Shown: positions 27,239-35,320 of the stretch, one piece after another | Position numbering within the stretch: the first letter of the stretch is position 1 | How the letters are laid out: each line of letters begins with the position of its first letter | DNA from: Cesiribacteraceae bacterium YIM B00369 | GTDB taxonomy: Bacteria > Bacteroidota > Bacteroidia > Cytophagales > Cyclobacteriaceae | Assembly (NCBI GenBank): GCA_017948555.1 | Contig: JAFMYY010000008.1 | Location: 124,001-188,000 of the forward strand | Length of the DNA: 64,000 nucleotides | Reading direction: 5' to 3' | Position numbers and translations under genes: made by a program | The notes under the pieces: model-generated | What the model was told of the DNA's origin: nothing | The model's input: the letters and a program-made list of their open reading frames with translations, nothing else | The model's database searches: none

Positions 27239-30222
27239 AACCGGGCATCTGCAACGATCTTTAAATGTTGAATGCAACTGACCTCAATGGCAGGGAAACC
27301 AAACTCCTCCACTACTTTCCCTTCAATTAAATAGCAGCCAGGGCCCGTGAAGGGATACTTTTCTAAAATTTGCGGAAAGTGTGTGGTGTCAAAGAAATAC
27401 CCATCCTCATCGATCCAGGTGGCAAAGCTCATAAGTTTCCGGTGTTTGGTTCTTATAATTTTGTTTACAACAAAGTAGCCGGTAATTTTTACGGTTTTGC
27501 CAATATGCCTGCCAAGCGCTTTAACTTTTATATCAGAAGCGGGCTTTTGTTCCAGCAGCATGAAAGGAGAGCTGAGCGGAAAGCCCAGTAATTCCATTTG
27601 CTCAAAGGCATCTTCCATAGTATTTATATCCAGTGGCGGTAATGAGCTTTCTTTTTCTTCAGCAGATGCGAAGAGGGGTAAAGCCGCCGAAGCAGGCTTA
27701 GCAGATTTTGGCTGGTAATTATTCTTTTCCCATAGTAGTAAATGCCGGGCTTTGCCCGTAAAACGAAACGCATTTATGCGGATGAGTAAATTCAGCTGTT
27801 CCTGCTTTACCGGTACCCGCTGCAGGAAATTGGCAAAGCCGGTATAGGGCCCGTTTTCCTCCCGTTCCCTGATAAGCAGTTTGGCTGTGTTCGCTTCTAA
27901 ATCTTTGAGGTGCACAAAACCCAGGTAAATAGTGGCTCCCTTAATGGTAGTGAGGTATTGGCTGTGGTTTACGCAGGGAGGTTCTATGCGGGCGCCACAC
28001 ATGCGGGCCTCGTGTACATAATGCTCCATTGCATAAAAACCGCCGAAGTTATTGATTACCCCCACCATAAACTCCAGCGGATAATAAGCTTTAAGGTAGA
28101 GGCTCTGGAAGCTTTCCACCGCATAGGAAGCGGAGTGAGCCTTGCAGAAGCTGTAACCGGCAAAACTTTCAATCTGCCGCCACACTTCCCCGCTCAATTC
28201 ATCGTTATGCCCTTTTTCTTTGCAGCCCTGGAAAAACCTGTCTTTAATGCGCTTCATTTGTTCGTAGCTGCGGCCTTTGCCGCTCATGCTCCGGCGCAGA
28301 ATATCGGCTTCGCCCAGTTCCAGTCCGGCAAAGTGGTGAGCAATCTTAATCACGTCTTCCTGGTATACCATTACCCCGTAGGTTTCGGCCAGCAGCTCCT
28401 CAAACACAGGGTGGAGGTAACGGATGTTCTCCGGATTATTATGGCGGCGGATGTACTCCTGCATCATGCCCGACTGCGACACACCGGGGCGGATAATGGA
28501 ACTGGCTGCCACCAGGGTTTCAAAATTATTGCAGCGGAGCTTGGAGAGCAGTCCCCGCATACCCGGCGACTCAATATAGAAACAGCCAATGGTGCGGGCC
28601 TGAAGCAGCCGCTCCAGTACCTTTTCATCCTTCTTAAACTTTTCCACCTGGTGCATATCCACATGTATTCCCTGGTTCTCCCGCACCAGGCGCACAGTAT
28701 CCTTAATGTGCCCCAGGCCCCGCTGGCTCAGGATATCGTATTTGTAAAAGCCAAATTCCTCTGCGGTGTACATATCGAAATGTACAATAGGGAAGCCCTT
28801 GGGCATCATCATTTTGGCAGAGTAGCAGTTGATAGGCTCCTCCGTAATCAGCACCCCGCCGGCATGAATGGAGAGGTGGTTTGGAAAATCGTGGAGCTTA
28901 TTGGCATAAAAAATAATTTTCCGGCCGATCTCATCGGCATTTTGGCCCTGCTGTTTAATCAGCCCTTCAATTTCCTGTGCAGGCAAACCAAACACCTTCC
29001 CCAGCTCCCGCACCAGTGCCCTTGCCTGAAAAGTGGTAACGGTAGCCAACAGGGCTACATGCCCGTTAGCATAGCGCTTAAAAATATAGTCCGTAATCTC
29101 GTCGCGCTCATCCCAGCAAAAGTCGATATCGAAGTCGGGCGGGGAGGAGCGGTGCGGGTTAATGAAGCGCTCAAAGTAGAGGTTAAGTGCAACAGGATCC
29201 ACCTCGGTAATGGCCAGGCAGTAGGCCACCAGTGAGTTAGCGCCGCTGCCGCGGCCAACATGGTGGAAGCCCCGCATCTGGGCATAGCGGATAATGTCGT
29301 GTGTAATGAGAAAGTAAGGAGCAAAGCCCATTTTGTCGATCATCTCTATTTCCCGCTCAAAGCGCCTGAGGATTTCTTTGGTGGGGGCAGGGTAGCGGCC
29401 TTTAAAGCCATCGCGGGCCAGCTTCTCCAGCAGCAGGCGGTCGTCTTTGGCACTGCCGGTAAAGCTTTTCCGGTTCTTGGGGGTATTCAGGTCGAATTCA
29501 ATGCTGCAGGCATCCAGCAGTTTTTTTGTGTTTTCGATTACCTTTGGGTAGGGCGCAAATATTTCCTCCAGCTTTTCCTGTGGCACAAAATGGTCGCCCG
29601 GGAGGGCAATATGTGTCTTGCTGAGTCTGCTGAGGACTACATTCTGATCAATTGCCTGCAGCAGACAGTGCAGCTCATAACCGTCTGTTCCGGAGAGGTT
29701 CTTTTCCGGAGTGGAAAGGAACTGATAATCCTCTTTAGCCGCCAGCGTTACCGGCTGCAGTATTACTGCTTTGTTGAGTGCATAACGGATGGGCGAGGAG
29801 TATACTTTCGTAGCTTCCTGCGGACGGATGCCAATAAATTCATGGTCTTCCAGTGGCTGGCGGAGGTCGTAGCTAAGGGGGTAAATAATAAAAGTATGTT
29901 TCAGAACGGGCGCCCGCTTTGGTAACTCCTTTCCCTCTTCAGAATGCTCTGAGAGGAAGTGGTTGAGCTGATAAAATCCTTCATTATTCTGTGCCAGCCC
30001 GATATACAGCAGCTCATTCTCTTTGCTCCGGAACTCAATGCCTGCCACGGCTTCTATGCCCTGTTCCCTGCACTCCCTATAAAAATCAAGTGTACAGGAG
30101 GTGTTGTTTATATCGGTCAGGGCAATCTTGCGGATACTCTTATGCTTTGCCAGCGCCACCAGATGGCGGGGGCTAAGGGTGCCGAAGCGAAGGCTGTAAT
30201 ATGTATGGCAGTTGAGGTACAT
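27232..30222 (-). CDS. dnaE2: Error-prone DNA polymerase III alpha, DnaE2 type
   Basis: Second C-family polymerase, 996 residues. A degenerate PHP domain (HTYYSLRFGTLS; LTDINN) begins the protein, with no exonuclease domain. Catalytic motifs are intact: SPPDFDIDFCWDERDE in the palm and YKYDILSQRGLGHIKD for the third Asp. Thumb and finger motifs GRGSGANSLVAYCLAITEVDP and SAS-type KAHSASYAVESFQSLYLKAYYP are clear. ALPLFASAEE may be a clamp-binding motif. Its partner upstream is a Y-family polymerase, the usual error-prone cassette of bacteria without umuDC. The gap between the two (about 200 bp) holds repeats, so separate transcription is possible. Confidence 0.9.
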   Translation of the reverse strand: MYLNCHTYYSLRFGTLSPRHLVALAKHKSIRKIALTDINNTSCTLDFYRECREQGIEAVAGIEFRSKENELLYIGLAQNNEGFYQLNHFLSEHSEEGKELPKRAPVLKHTFIIYPLSYDLRQPLEDHEFIGIRPQEATKVYSSPIRYALNKAVILQPVTLAAKEDYQFLSTPEKNLSGTDGYELHCLLQAIDQNVVLSRLSKTHIALPGDHFVPQEKLEEIFAPYPKVIENTKKLLDACSIEFDLNTPKNRKSFTGSAKDDRLLLEKLARDGFKGRYPAPTKEILRRFEREIEMIDKMGFAPYFLITHDIIRYAQMRGFHHVGRGSGANSLVAYCLAITEVDPVALNLYFERFINPHRSSPPDFDIDFCWDERDEITDYIFKRYANGHVALLATVTTFQARALVRELGKVFGLPAQEIEGLIKQQGQNADEIGRKIIFYANKLHDFPNHLSIHAGGVLITEEPINCYSAKMMMPKGFPIVHFDMYTAEEFGFYKYDILSQRGLGHIKDTVRLVRENQGIHVDMHQVEKFKKDEKVLERLLQARTIGCFYIESPGMRGLLSKLRCNNFETLVAASSIIRPGVSQSGMMQEYIRRHNNPENIRYLHPVFEELLAETYGVMVYQEDVIKIAHHFAGLELGEADILRRSMSGKGRSYEQMKRIKDRFFQGCKEKGHNDELSGEVWRQIESFAGYSFCKAHSASYAVESFQSLYLKAYYPLEFMVGVINNFGGFYAMEHYVHEARMCGARIEPPCVNHSQYLTTIKGATIYLGFVHLKDLEANTAKLLIREREENGPYTGFANFLQRVPVKQEQLNLLIRINAFRFTGKARHLLLWEKNNYQPKSAKPASAALPLFASAEEKESSLPPLDINTMEDAFEQMELLGFPLSSPFMLLEQKPASDIKVKALGRHIGKTVKITGYFVVNKIIRTKHRKLMSFATWIDEDGYFFDTTHFPQILEKYPFTGPGCYLIEGKVVEEFGFPAIEVSCIQHLKIVADARFS

Positions 30223-30229
30223 TTTATTA

Positions 30230-30275
30230 GTCTTGAGTATTGAGTAGTGAGCGGTCTGCCGCTACGGTATTGAGG
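30230..30275 (+). repeat. 7-bp-period repeat upstream of dnaE2
   Basis: Units GTCTTGA (30230-30236), GTATTGA (30237-30243) and GTAGTGA (30244-30250), then a degenerate GGTATTGA near 30266. It lies directly against the dnaE2 start codon. Confidence 0.7.
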
Positions 30276-30324
30276 CAGTGTGGAAGCTGATATCATCGGT
30301 CTTAACACGCGGGACTTTCCCTTC

Positions 30325-30397
30325 AGTGCTCCATCATGTAAAAGCCCTGAAGGGGCGACATATTTTAGCGTGGCCTGAAAGGGCTACACACTGGTGA
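30325..30397 (+). repeat. Intergenic palindromic element (REP-like)
   Basis: Contains AGCCCTGAAGGGGCGACATA and, about 30 bp on, GGCCTGAAAGGGCT, both of the form CCTGAA-GGG. This resembles an interspersed intergenic sequence common in Bacteroidetes genomes. Only one copy is in this window, so its repeated nature is recalled, not shown. Confidence 0.45.
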
Positions 30398-30423
30398 GCG
30401 TCGTTTTTCTATTGTTCATCATT

Positions 30424-31581
30424 TTAAAGCGAAAAAGCCCGCAATACTTTATCCACTCCGTGTTTATTCTTTATATAGTCCAGTGCCTGGTAGAGCCGGA
30501 TTTCCTTTTCTGTATCTTCCAGCAGACTAATCTGCCGGTTGCCGTGCACCAGGTGGCTGAGCCGCACTCCAATGAGCCGCACCAGCATCCGCCGCTGGTA
30601 AAGCTTATCGAACAGCTCCATTACATTGTCCAGGATAACCTTATCGCTGGAGGTGAGCGGAATGCTCTTCTGTTGGGTATAAGTATTAAAGTCGGAATAG
30701 CGCACCTTTACTGTAATGCAGCCGGTGAGTTTGTTCTGTTGCCTGAGCTTAAAACCCAGTCCCTCGCTCATTTTGCTCAGGGCAGCTTTCAGGAAATAAA
30801 TATCAATAGTGTCCTGCTGAAAAGTATTTTCTGTTGAAATGGACTTTGCTTCGGAGTAAGGCACTACCGGACTTGTGTCGATAGCGTTAGCTTTGCTCCA
30901 TAACTCCCGCCCGCGCCTGCCAAACTCCCGCTCCAGCAGATTTACAGGTACGGCACTAAGTGTTTCTATCTTTTTTACCCCCATAGCACTGAGCTGCTGA
31001 AAAGTAACTTTGCCTATAGAGGGGATTTTTTTGATGGAAAGCGGAGCAATAAAGCCTTTTTCGGTGCCCCGCTCTACCTGCAGCTTGCCTGCGGGCTTTG
31101 CTTCGTTGGTAGCCATTTTCGATACCAGCTTGTTTACCGACAGCCCGAAACTGATGGGCAGGCCTGATTCCTGCAGTATTGTATCCCTCAGCTCTCCTGC
31201 ATATTTGTAGATGCCAAAAAAGCGGTCCATGCCGCTCATATCAGCATAAAACTCATCGATGGAAGCCTTTTCCAGCAAGGGCACCTTTTCTGTAATAATT
31301 TCGGTAACCACTCCTGAATACTTCGAATAGCTTTCCATATCGCCCCGGATATAGATAGCGTTGGGGCAGAGCTGCCGCGCCATTTTCATGGGCATGGCAG
31401 AGCTTACTCCGTAGGCGCGGGCCTCATAGCTGCAGGAAGCCACCACGCCCCGGCTGCTGGTGCCACCTATGATAACAGGCTTTCCCCGGAGCTGGCTGTT
31501 CTTCAGCCGCTCCACCGACACAAAGAAAGAATCAAGATCCAGGTGCAGGACCGAGCGTGAGTGATATGGAAGTATAGGCAT
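30424..31581 (-). CDS. dinB: Y-family DNA polymerase (DinB/Pol IV type)
   Basis: Translesion polymerase. The ATG at 31581 (MPILPYHSRSVLHLD) is preferred over one 24 bp upstream. Catalytic motifs are complete: LHLDLDSFFVSVE near residue 11 and KASIDEFYADMSG near 105. SCSYEARAYGVSSAMP is the finger motif, and KIPSIGKVTFQQLSAMG the helix-hairpin-helix. Near the end, RQISLLED looks like a beta-clamp-binding motif. At 385 residues it is a full-length, probably active polymerase, unlike inactive ImuB. It leads the pair with dnaE2. An inverted repeat just upstream may be the damage-response operator. Confidence 0.92.
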   Translation of the reverse strand: MPILPYHSRSVLHLDLDSFFVSVERLKNSQLRGKPVIIGGTSSRGVVASCSYEARAYGVSSAMPMKMARQLCPNAIYIRGDMESYSKYSGVVTEIITEKVPLLEKASIDEFYADMSGMDRFFGIYKYAGELRDTILQESGLPISFGLSVNKLVSKMATNEAKPAGKLQVERGTEKGFIAPLSIKKIPSIGKVTFQQLSAMGVKKIETLSAVPVNLLEREFGRRGRELWSKANAIDTSPVVPYSEAKSISTENTFQQDTIDIYFLKAALSKMSEGLGFKLRQQNKLTGCITVKVRYSDFNTYTQQKSIPLTSSDKVILDNVMELFDKLYQRRMLVRLIGVRLSHLVHGNRQISLLEDTEKEIRLYQALDYIKNKHGVDKVLRAFSL

Positions 31582-31605
31582 CGTTTTAACTATTATTTTT
31601 AGCAA

Positions 31606-31622
31606 TAGTAAAATGATTACTA
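31606..31622. promoter_or_regulatory. Inverted repeat in the dinB promoter region
   Basis: TAGTAA (31606-31611), five bases, TTACTA (31617-31622). It is perfect over six bases per arm and lies 25-41 bp before the dinB ATG. On the minus strand it overlaps TACTATTG, a one-mismatch -7 box. A LexA-like repressor site is plausible. Confidence 0.45.
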
Positions 31623-32060
31623 ATGAAAAGCCACTTTGTTTGCTAAAATAGTTATCAACTTATGCACATATGGCTAATTTATTTAGTTTTTAGAGGTCTG
31701 GGACAGAAGGTTAACAGGAGCTGGAGTTGGTAGAGTTTGTGGGGGAAAGAAGGGTTGGACACAAAGGTTTATGGAGGTAAAACTATTGTAAGGAAAATTG
31801 AGGCACGCGTACAAACGCTCGCCAGTGGGTGTCCTGTTCCATTGGCTTGTGCCGGATGCCCGGGCTGAATTTTCAGGCGGGACGGAGGGGAAACTGCAGG
31901 AAACCTTTTCTATGTAATCGTTAGCCATGTGGAAGAGATTTCAGAAATGGAAGGGTACCTTAATCTTATATATATATATATATATAATAATCTTATGTAT
32001 ATAAGAATTTTATACTATGTACGAACGGCAATAATAAGAGAGTGAGAGAAATACGTTCCT
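31623..32060. other. Gene-free spacer between dinB and pgeF
   Basis: No supportable gene. It contains a (TA)10 tract at 31967-31986 flanked by two copies of TAATCTTAT (31961-31969 and 31988-31996). A minus-strand frame at 31683-31928 has an unnatural composition and is not called. Confidence 0.5.
31967..31986. repeat. (TA)10 dinucleotide tract
   Basis: Twenty bases of alternating TA within an AT-rich spacer. It can extrude as a cruciform and is prone to slippage. Confidence 0.9.
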
Positions 32061-32849
32061 TCAATCTTCTGAGGCCAGTATAATGCCTGCAGCAAAGCGG
32101 CCGGCATCGCCTTTGCGTGCGGAGAAGAAATAATTGTTGTTTTGTACCGTGCAGAGGCCGGCAATCTCTATCTCCCGTTCGGGTACACCAAATTCCATGA
32201 GCTGTATTTTATTAGCTTTTTGGAGGTCGAGTTTTGCTTTGCCGGGATTGTGGGGCTGCGGAATGAGCAGGCCGCTTTTGTTGCCGAATTTCTCACTGAA
32301 GGCCTGTACCACCTCTTCGCCTACTTCATAAGCTTCCTGGCATACGGAGGGGCCAATGCAGGCGACAAGATCTTCGCCCCTGGTGCCATAGGTGGCATGC
32401 ATTTCCCGGAGGGTTTTTGCCAGTATTCTGCTAACTGTTCCTCTCCACCCTGAATGTACTGCTCCTATAGCATTATTCCTTTTGTCGTACAGCAGAATCG
32501 GTACACAATCGGCCGACATTACTGCAATGCAAAGCTCTTTTTCATTTGTAATAAGGGCATCGGTATCCATAAGTTCCTCTCTGGTGGTGAGAGGGTTTAC
32601 TTTAAGAATATTTGTTTTATGCACCTGGGAAGGTAAATATAATTGTCCGGGGCTAATGCCCATTGCACCGGCAAGGAGTGCTCTGTTATTTTCTATAGCG
32701 CTTCTGTCAGGGGTACTTGAGTAACTGAGGGAAAACTCCGGATCGTCACCATTTGCTTTTCTGTCGGTAATAAAATGCCTGATCGCTTTTTCTTTTTCCA
32801 GTTTTTCGGATTGCCAAAGGTTCAGGACTCCTGTTTGTATTTTCTTCAT
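32061..32849 (-). CDS. pgeF: Purine nucleoside phosphorylase / laccase-domain protein
   Basis: YfiH/PgeF family (DUF152). The ATG at 32849 (MKKIQTGVLNLW) gives 262 residues. The zinc-site residues are visible: His in LPSQVHKTN, Cys in VMSADCVPIL and His in GAVHSGWRG. The family was long called polyphenol oxidase; members are now known as zinc-dependent purine nucleoside phosphorylases/adenosine deaminases, and in E. coli PgeF (YfiH) corrects wrongly built peptidoglycan precursors. C-terminal CTVQNNNYFFSARKGDAGRF is typical. Confidence 0.92.
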   Translation of the reverse strand: MKKIQTGVLNLWQSEKLEKEKAIRHFITDRKANGDDPEFSLSYSSTPDRSAIENNRALLAGAMGISPGQLYLPSQVHKTNILKVNPLTTREELMDTDALITNEKELCIAVMSADCVPILLYDKRNNAIGAVHSGWRGTVSRILAKTLREMHATYGTRGEDLVACIGPSVCQEAYEVGEEVVQAFSEKFGNKSGLLIPQPHNPGKAKLDLQKANKIQLMEFGVPEREIEIAGLCTVQNNNYFFSARKGDAGRFAAGIILASED

Positions 32850-33282
32850 AAGTTTTTCTTTTACAAAGATCATTAAAATATTCCCGGTATACTATTTCTG
32901 GTCTCCGGCATATAGCTCTCCCGTACAGGTCTGCTTCCGGCCGTATTCAGGTAAAGCAGATCTGTATTTTGCAGTAGCTGGCTGTTGCAGTCCTGCTGCC
33001 TTCCTGCTGTTTTTACAAATTAAATGAAATGTCAGGGAGAGGCATCAAAACGTTGAACAGCTTTTTCATCAAACAAAATACCGGAATCAGGGTTCTTTTT
33101 ACCATAGGGATTAAGATGACTCCAATATTTTAGTATTGAAACTTATTTACACAGGGAATGGTATATCCTTAAAGTTTAATAATATAATTTAAATCCGGAT
33201 TATATATTAATTGAAGCTTTTAATTTATGAGGTGATTTTATCCTCTATTTATAATTATTTTTTAATTTAACCTGTAATTATT
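32850..33282. other. Gene-free spacer upstream of the coiled-coil protein
   Basis: No gene recognised. The right part (33180-33280) is strongly AT-rich and probably holds the promoter of the next gene, but no clear TAnnTTTG box stands out. Confidence 0.5.
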
Positions 33283-33618
33283 ATGAACATCAAACCATTT
33301 TTTTTCGCTACTCTGCTTAGCTTTTTTACGTTTACTGCATTTGCCGGTACTGAGCCTGAAGTTAAAGAGGCTTCTGATAAGAAAATGACTGAACAGGAAT
33401 TTACAGAAGCTGTAAATGCTTTAAAGGAACGGATTGAAATATTGAAGGAAGCGAAAAAGGAAGCTCAAACCAAAGAGGAAAAGAATGAGGTTCGCAAAGA
33501 AATAAAAGAAGTTAAAAATGAAGCTAAGGAGCTGAAGCAACAACAGGGAGGAGGCTTCGGTATTTATATTGGCGGAGGTGCATTACTGGTAATTGTTTTG
33601 TTGATATTGTTGCTTTAA
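33283..33618 (+). CDS. Small exported coiled-coil protein with C-terminal membrane helix
   Basis: A 111-residue protein. Signal peptide MNIKPFFFATLLSFFTFTAF ends near AG. The middle (about residues 30-85) is a charged coiled coil (LKERIEILKEAKKEAQTKEE, NEVRKEIKEVKNEAKELK). A glycine-rich turn (QQGGGFGIYIGGG) leads to a final hydrophobic helix (ALLVIVLLILLL). It is therefore tethered in the inner membrane with its coil in the periplasm. No family recognised. It stands alone before a strong terminator. Confidence 0.7.
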   Translation: MNIKPFFFATLLSFFTFTAFAGTEPEVKEASDKKMTEQEFTEAVNALKERIEILKEAKKEAQTKEEKNEVRKEIKEVKNEAKELKQQQGGGFGIYIGGGALLVIVLLILLL

Positions 33619-33648
33619 TAAAACCTGATTTCTATAATCATTTATTTA

Positions 33649-33680
33649 GCATACTGCTTTTTTGCAGTATGCTTTTTTTA
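33649..33680 (+). terminator. Intrinsic terminator of the coiled-coil gene
   Basis: GCATACTG (33649-33656) pairs with CAGTATGC (33665-33672), followed by seven T. Confidence 0.88.
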
Positions 33681-33738
33681 TTTTAGCGCCGGCTAAGTTA
33701 TGTGTAAATTTATATTGTGAATTGCCTGCCACTTACAA

Positions 33739-34281
33739 ATGAATCTGATTGAGGAGCTGAAAGCCGGAATAGATAATAGCCCTGAAAAGCTGTGGCTGAA
33801 GGACATTACTTTAAAAAGAAATGAATTCCTGAAAGTAAAAGGGAGTACCGATCTGCATTTGTATTATGTGGAAAGCGGGAGCCTGCGGGTTTTTATGGAA
33901 GATGAGTATGAAGAACATACCATCCGCTTCGGGTATAAGAACTCTTTTATTGCGGCACTGGATTCCTTTATAAGCGAAAAGCCCTCAGATCTTTATATAC
34001 AGGCAATTAAAAAATGTGAGCTTAAAGTAATTCATAAAAACGTATTTATGGATTTTATTGGAAGCACCACCGAAAACCTCTCTCTCTGGCATAAAATACT
34101 GGCTCAGCTCATATTTCAGCAAATGGAGCGGGAGGTTGATATTTTAACGCAATCCCCCACGGAGCGCTACAGAAGGGTGCTGCAAAGAAGCCCACAGTTG
34201 TTTCAGGAAGTACCTCATAAATATATAGCTTCCTATTTAAGGATGACTCCGGAAACTCTTTCCAGAATTAAAAAATCCTGA
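33739..34281 (+). CDS. Crp/Fnr-family transcription regulator
   Basis: A 180-residue regulator. Residues about 20-115 form a cyclic-nucleotide-binding-type beta barrel (LHLYYVESGSLRVFME), and the arginine/glutamate cAMP signature is absent, as in most Bacteroidetes members. A dimerization helix (LAQLIFQQMEREVDILTQSP) leads to a helix-turn-helix, VPHKYIASYLRMTPETLSRI, ending very soon after the recognition helix. The ligand is unknown. The DinB-fold gene 56 bp downstream may be co-transcribed. Confidence 0.85.
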   Translation: MNLIEELKAGIDNSPEKLWLKDITLKRNEFLKVKGSTDLHLYYVESGSLRVFMEDEYEEHTIRFGYKNSFIAALDSFISEKPSDLYIQAIKKCELKVIHKNVFMDFIGSTTENLSLWHKILAQLIFQQMEREVDILTQSPTERYRRVLQRSPQLFQEVPHKYIASYLRMTPETLSRIKKS

Positions 34282-34337
34282 TTTGAATCAATTTTTTTCA
34301 GCCTCAGGGTATCGACTTTTGAAAAAAAAAGATACTT

Positions 34338-34904
34338 ATGCGTACCACATCAAACGAACTCATAGAGGACCTGATCAGCAGGACTAAATCAAACATCAAT
34401 GCGGTTGAGCAATTGAAAACCGTACCTGAAAAGGAATTGAACCGGAAAGAAAACCCTGGAAGCTGGAGTGTGCTCGAATGCATTGAGCACCTGAATTTGT
34501 ATGGCGATTTTTACCTGCCGGAAATAAGAAGAAGAATAGCGGAGGGGGTGTCCGCAGGGCCGGCTCCTGAATTTAAGAGCGGACTTTTGGGAAACTATTT
34601 TGCAGTAAGCATGCTCCCGAAAGAGGGGACACTTAACAAAATGAAAACGTTCAAAGATAAAGATCCGGCAGGGAGCAGCTTAAATAAGGAGGTTCTCCGG
34701 AGATTTACCGATCAGCAAAAAGAAATGCTGGACCTGCTGAATATGGCCCGGAAGGTAAATCTGACCAGAGTAAAAACAGCTATAAGTATTAGCTGGCTGT
34801 TAAAATTACGGTTGGGAGATACCTTCAGGGTAGTAATTTACCATAACCAAAGGCATATTCTGCAGGCAGAAAGAGTACTCAGAAAGCAAAGCTTTGTGAA
34901 GTAA
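34338..34904 (+). CDS. DinB-fold (DinB_2/YfiT-like) putative metal enzyme
   Basis: A 188-residue four-helix protein, unrelated to DNA polymerase IV. A DinB_2 domain is marked by GSWSVLECIEHLNLYGDFY, with the first metal-binding His, and by YHNQRHILQAERVL, with the other two (H-x3-H). Members bind zinc or nickel and transfer thiols such as bacillithiol. The substrate is unknown. It follows the Crp-like regulator at short distance. Confidence 0.82.
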   Translation: MRTTSNELIEDLISRTKSNINAVEQLKTVPEKELNRKENPGSWSVLECIEHLNLYGDFYLPEIRRRIAEGVSAGPAPEFKSGLLGNYFAVSMLPKEGTLNKMKTFKDKDPAGSSLNKEVLRRFTDQQKEMLDLLNMARKVNLTRVKTAISISWLLKLRLGDTFRVVIYHNQRHILQAERVLRKQSFVK

Positions 34905-35320
34905 GAAATGCGCTTCTTCCTGATTTTACAGCCCCTGAATTAAAATAATCCGATTGAAAACATATGAACGGTAATATTATTTTCAGGAATATATGTAATG
35001 ATTTTAGCTTATTATATGTAATTTCCCGCTTTTTTTAATGTTCCTGATGTTTAATTTCTGAGAGAAGCAGCCTGCAGGTGTAAGGGTATACCCTTAGTTT
35101 CAGTTAAGCTATATTAATTTATTGTTAAGTTTTTTGATTGCTATTGCCTGTTTGAGTGTCAGGTGATTGTTTTTGGATATAATTTCCGGGGAAGATAAAT
35201 TCCAACGCCTGAGCCAACAAAAGAGTGTAAGTTGTCAGTATTGTTTAAATACCTTGTTTGAGAGATTTAGTTTATTCTTGTATAAAGAATTTCTAAAGCT
35301 GTTAAACTTAATTTACTTAC
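34905..35320. other. Gene-free upstream region of the GAF-PAS gene
   Basis: No gene. It holds a 16-bp perfect palindrome (35081-35096) and AT-rich sequence. An overlapping plus-strand frame at 35167-35382 is not protein-like. Confidence 0.5.
35081..35096. promoter_or_regulatory. 16-bp perfect palindrome
   Basis: TAAGGGTATACCCTTA reads the same on both strands. It lies 225 bp before the GAF-PAS start. One palindrome of this length is expected by chance in a window of this size. Confidence 0.3.

Noticed and set aside
27910-29235. 441-residue plus-strand frame inside dnaE2
   Set aside because: It is antisense to a strongly supported polymerase whose catalytic motifs are intact; low-complexity His- and Phe-rich text is typical of a shadow frame.
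31683-31928. 81-residue minus-strand frame between dinB and pgeF
   Set aside because: Composition is dominated by P, S, T and N with no domain or signal pattern, and it overlaps nothing that suggests a regulated gene. It looks like a chance frame.
31967-31986. (TA)10 tract as a possible replication origin
   Set aside because: No DnaA-box cluster, dnaA or replication initiator gene lies nearby; a simple slippage tract is enough.
34338-34904. DinB-fold gene considered as part of the DNA repair cassette
   Set aside because: It belongs to the DinB_2/YfiT metal-binding family, which shares only a name with DNA polymerase IV.
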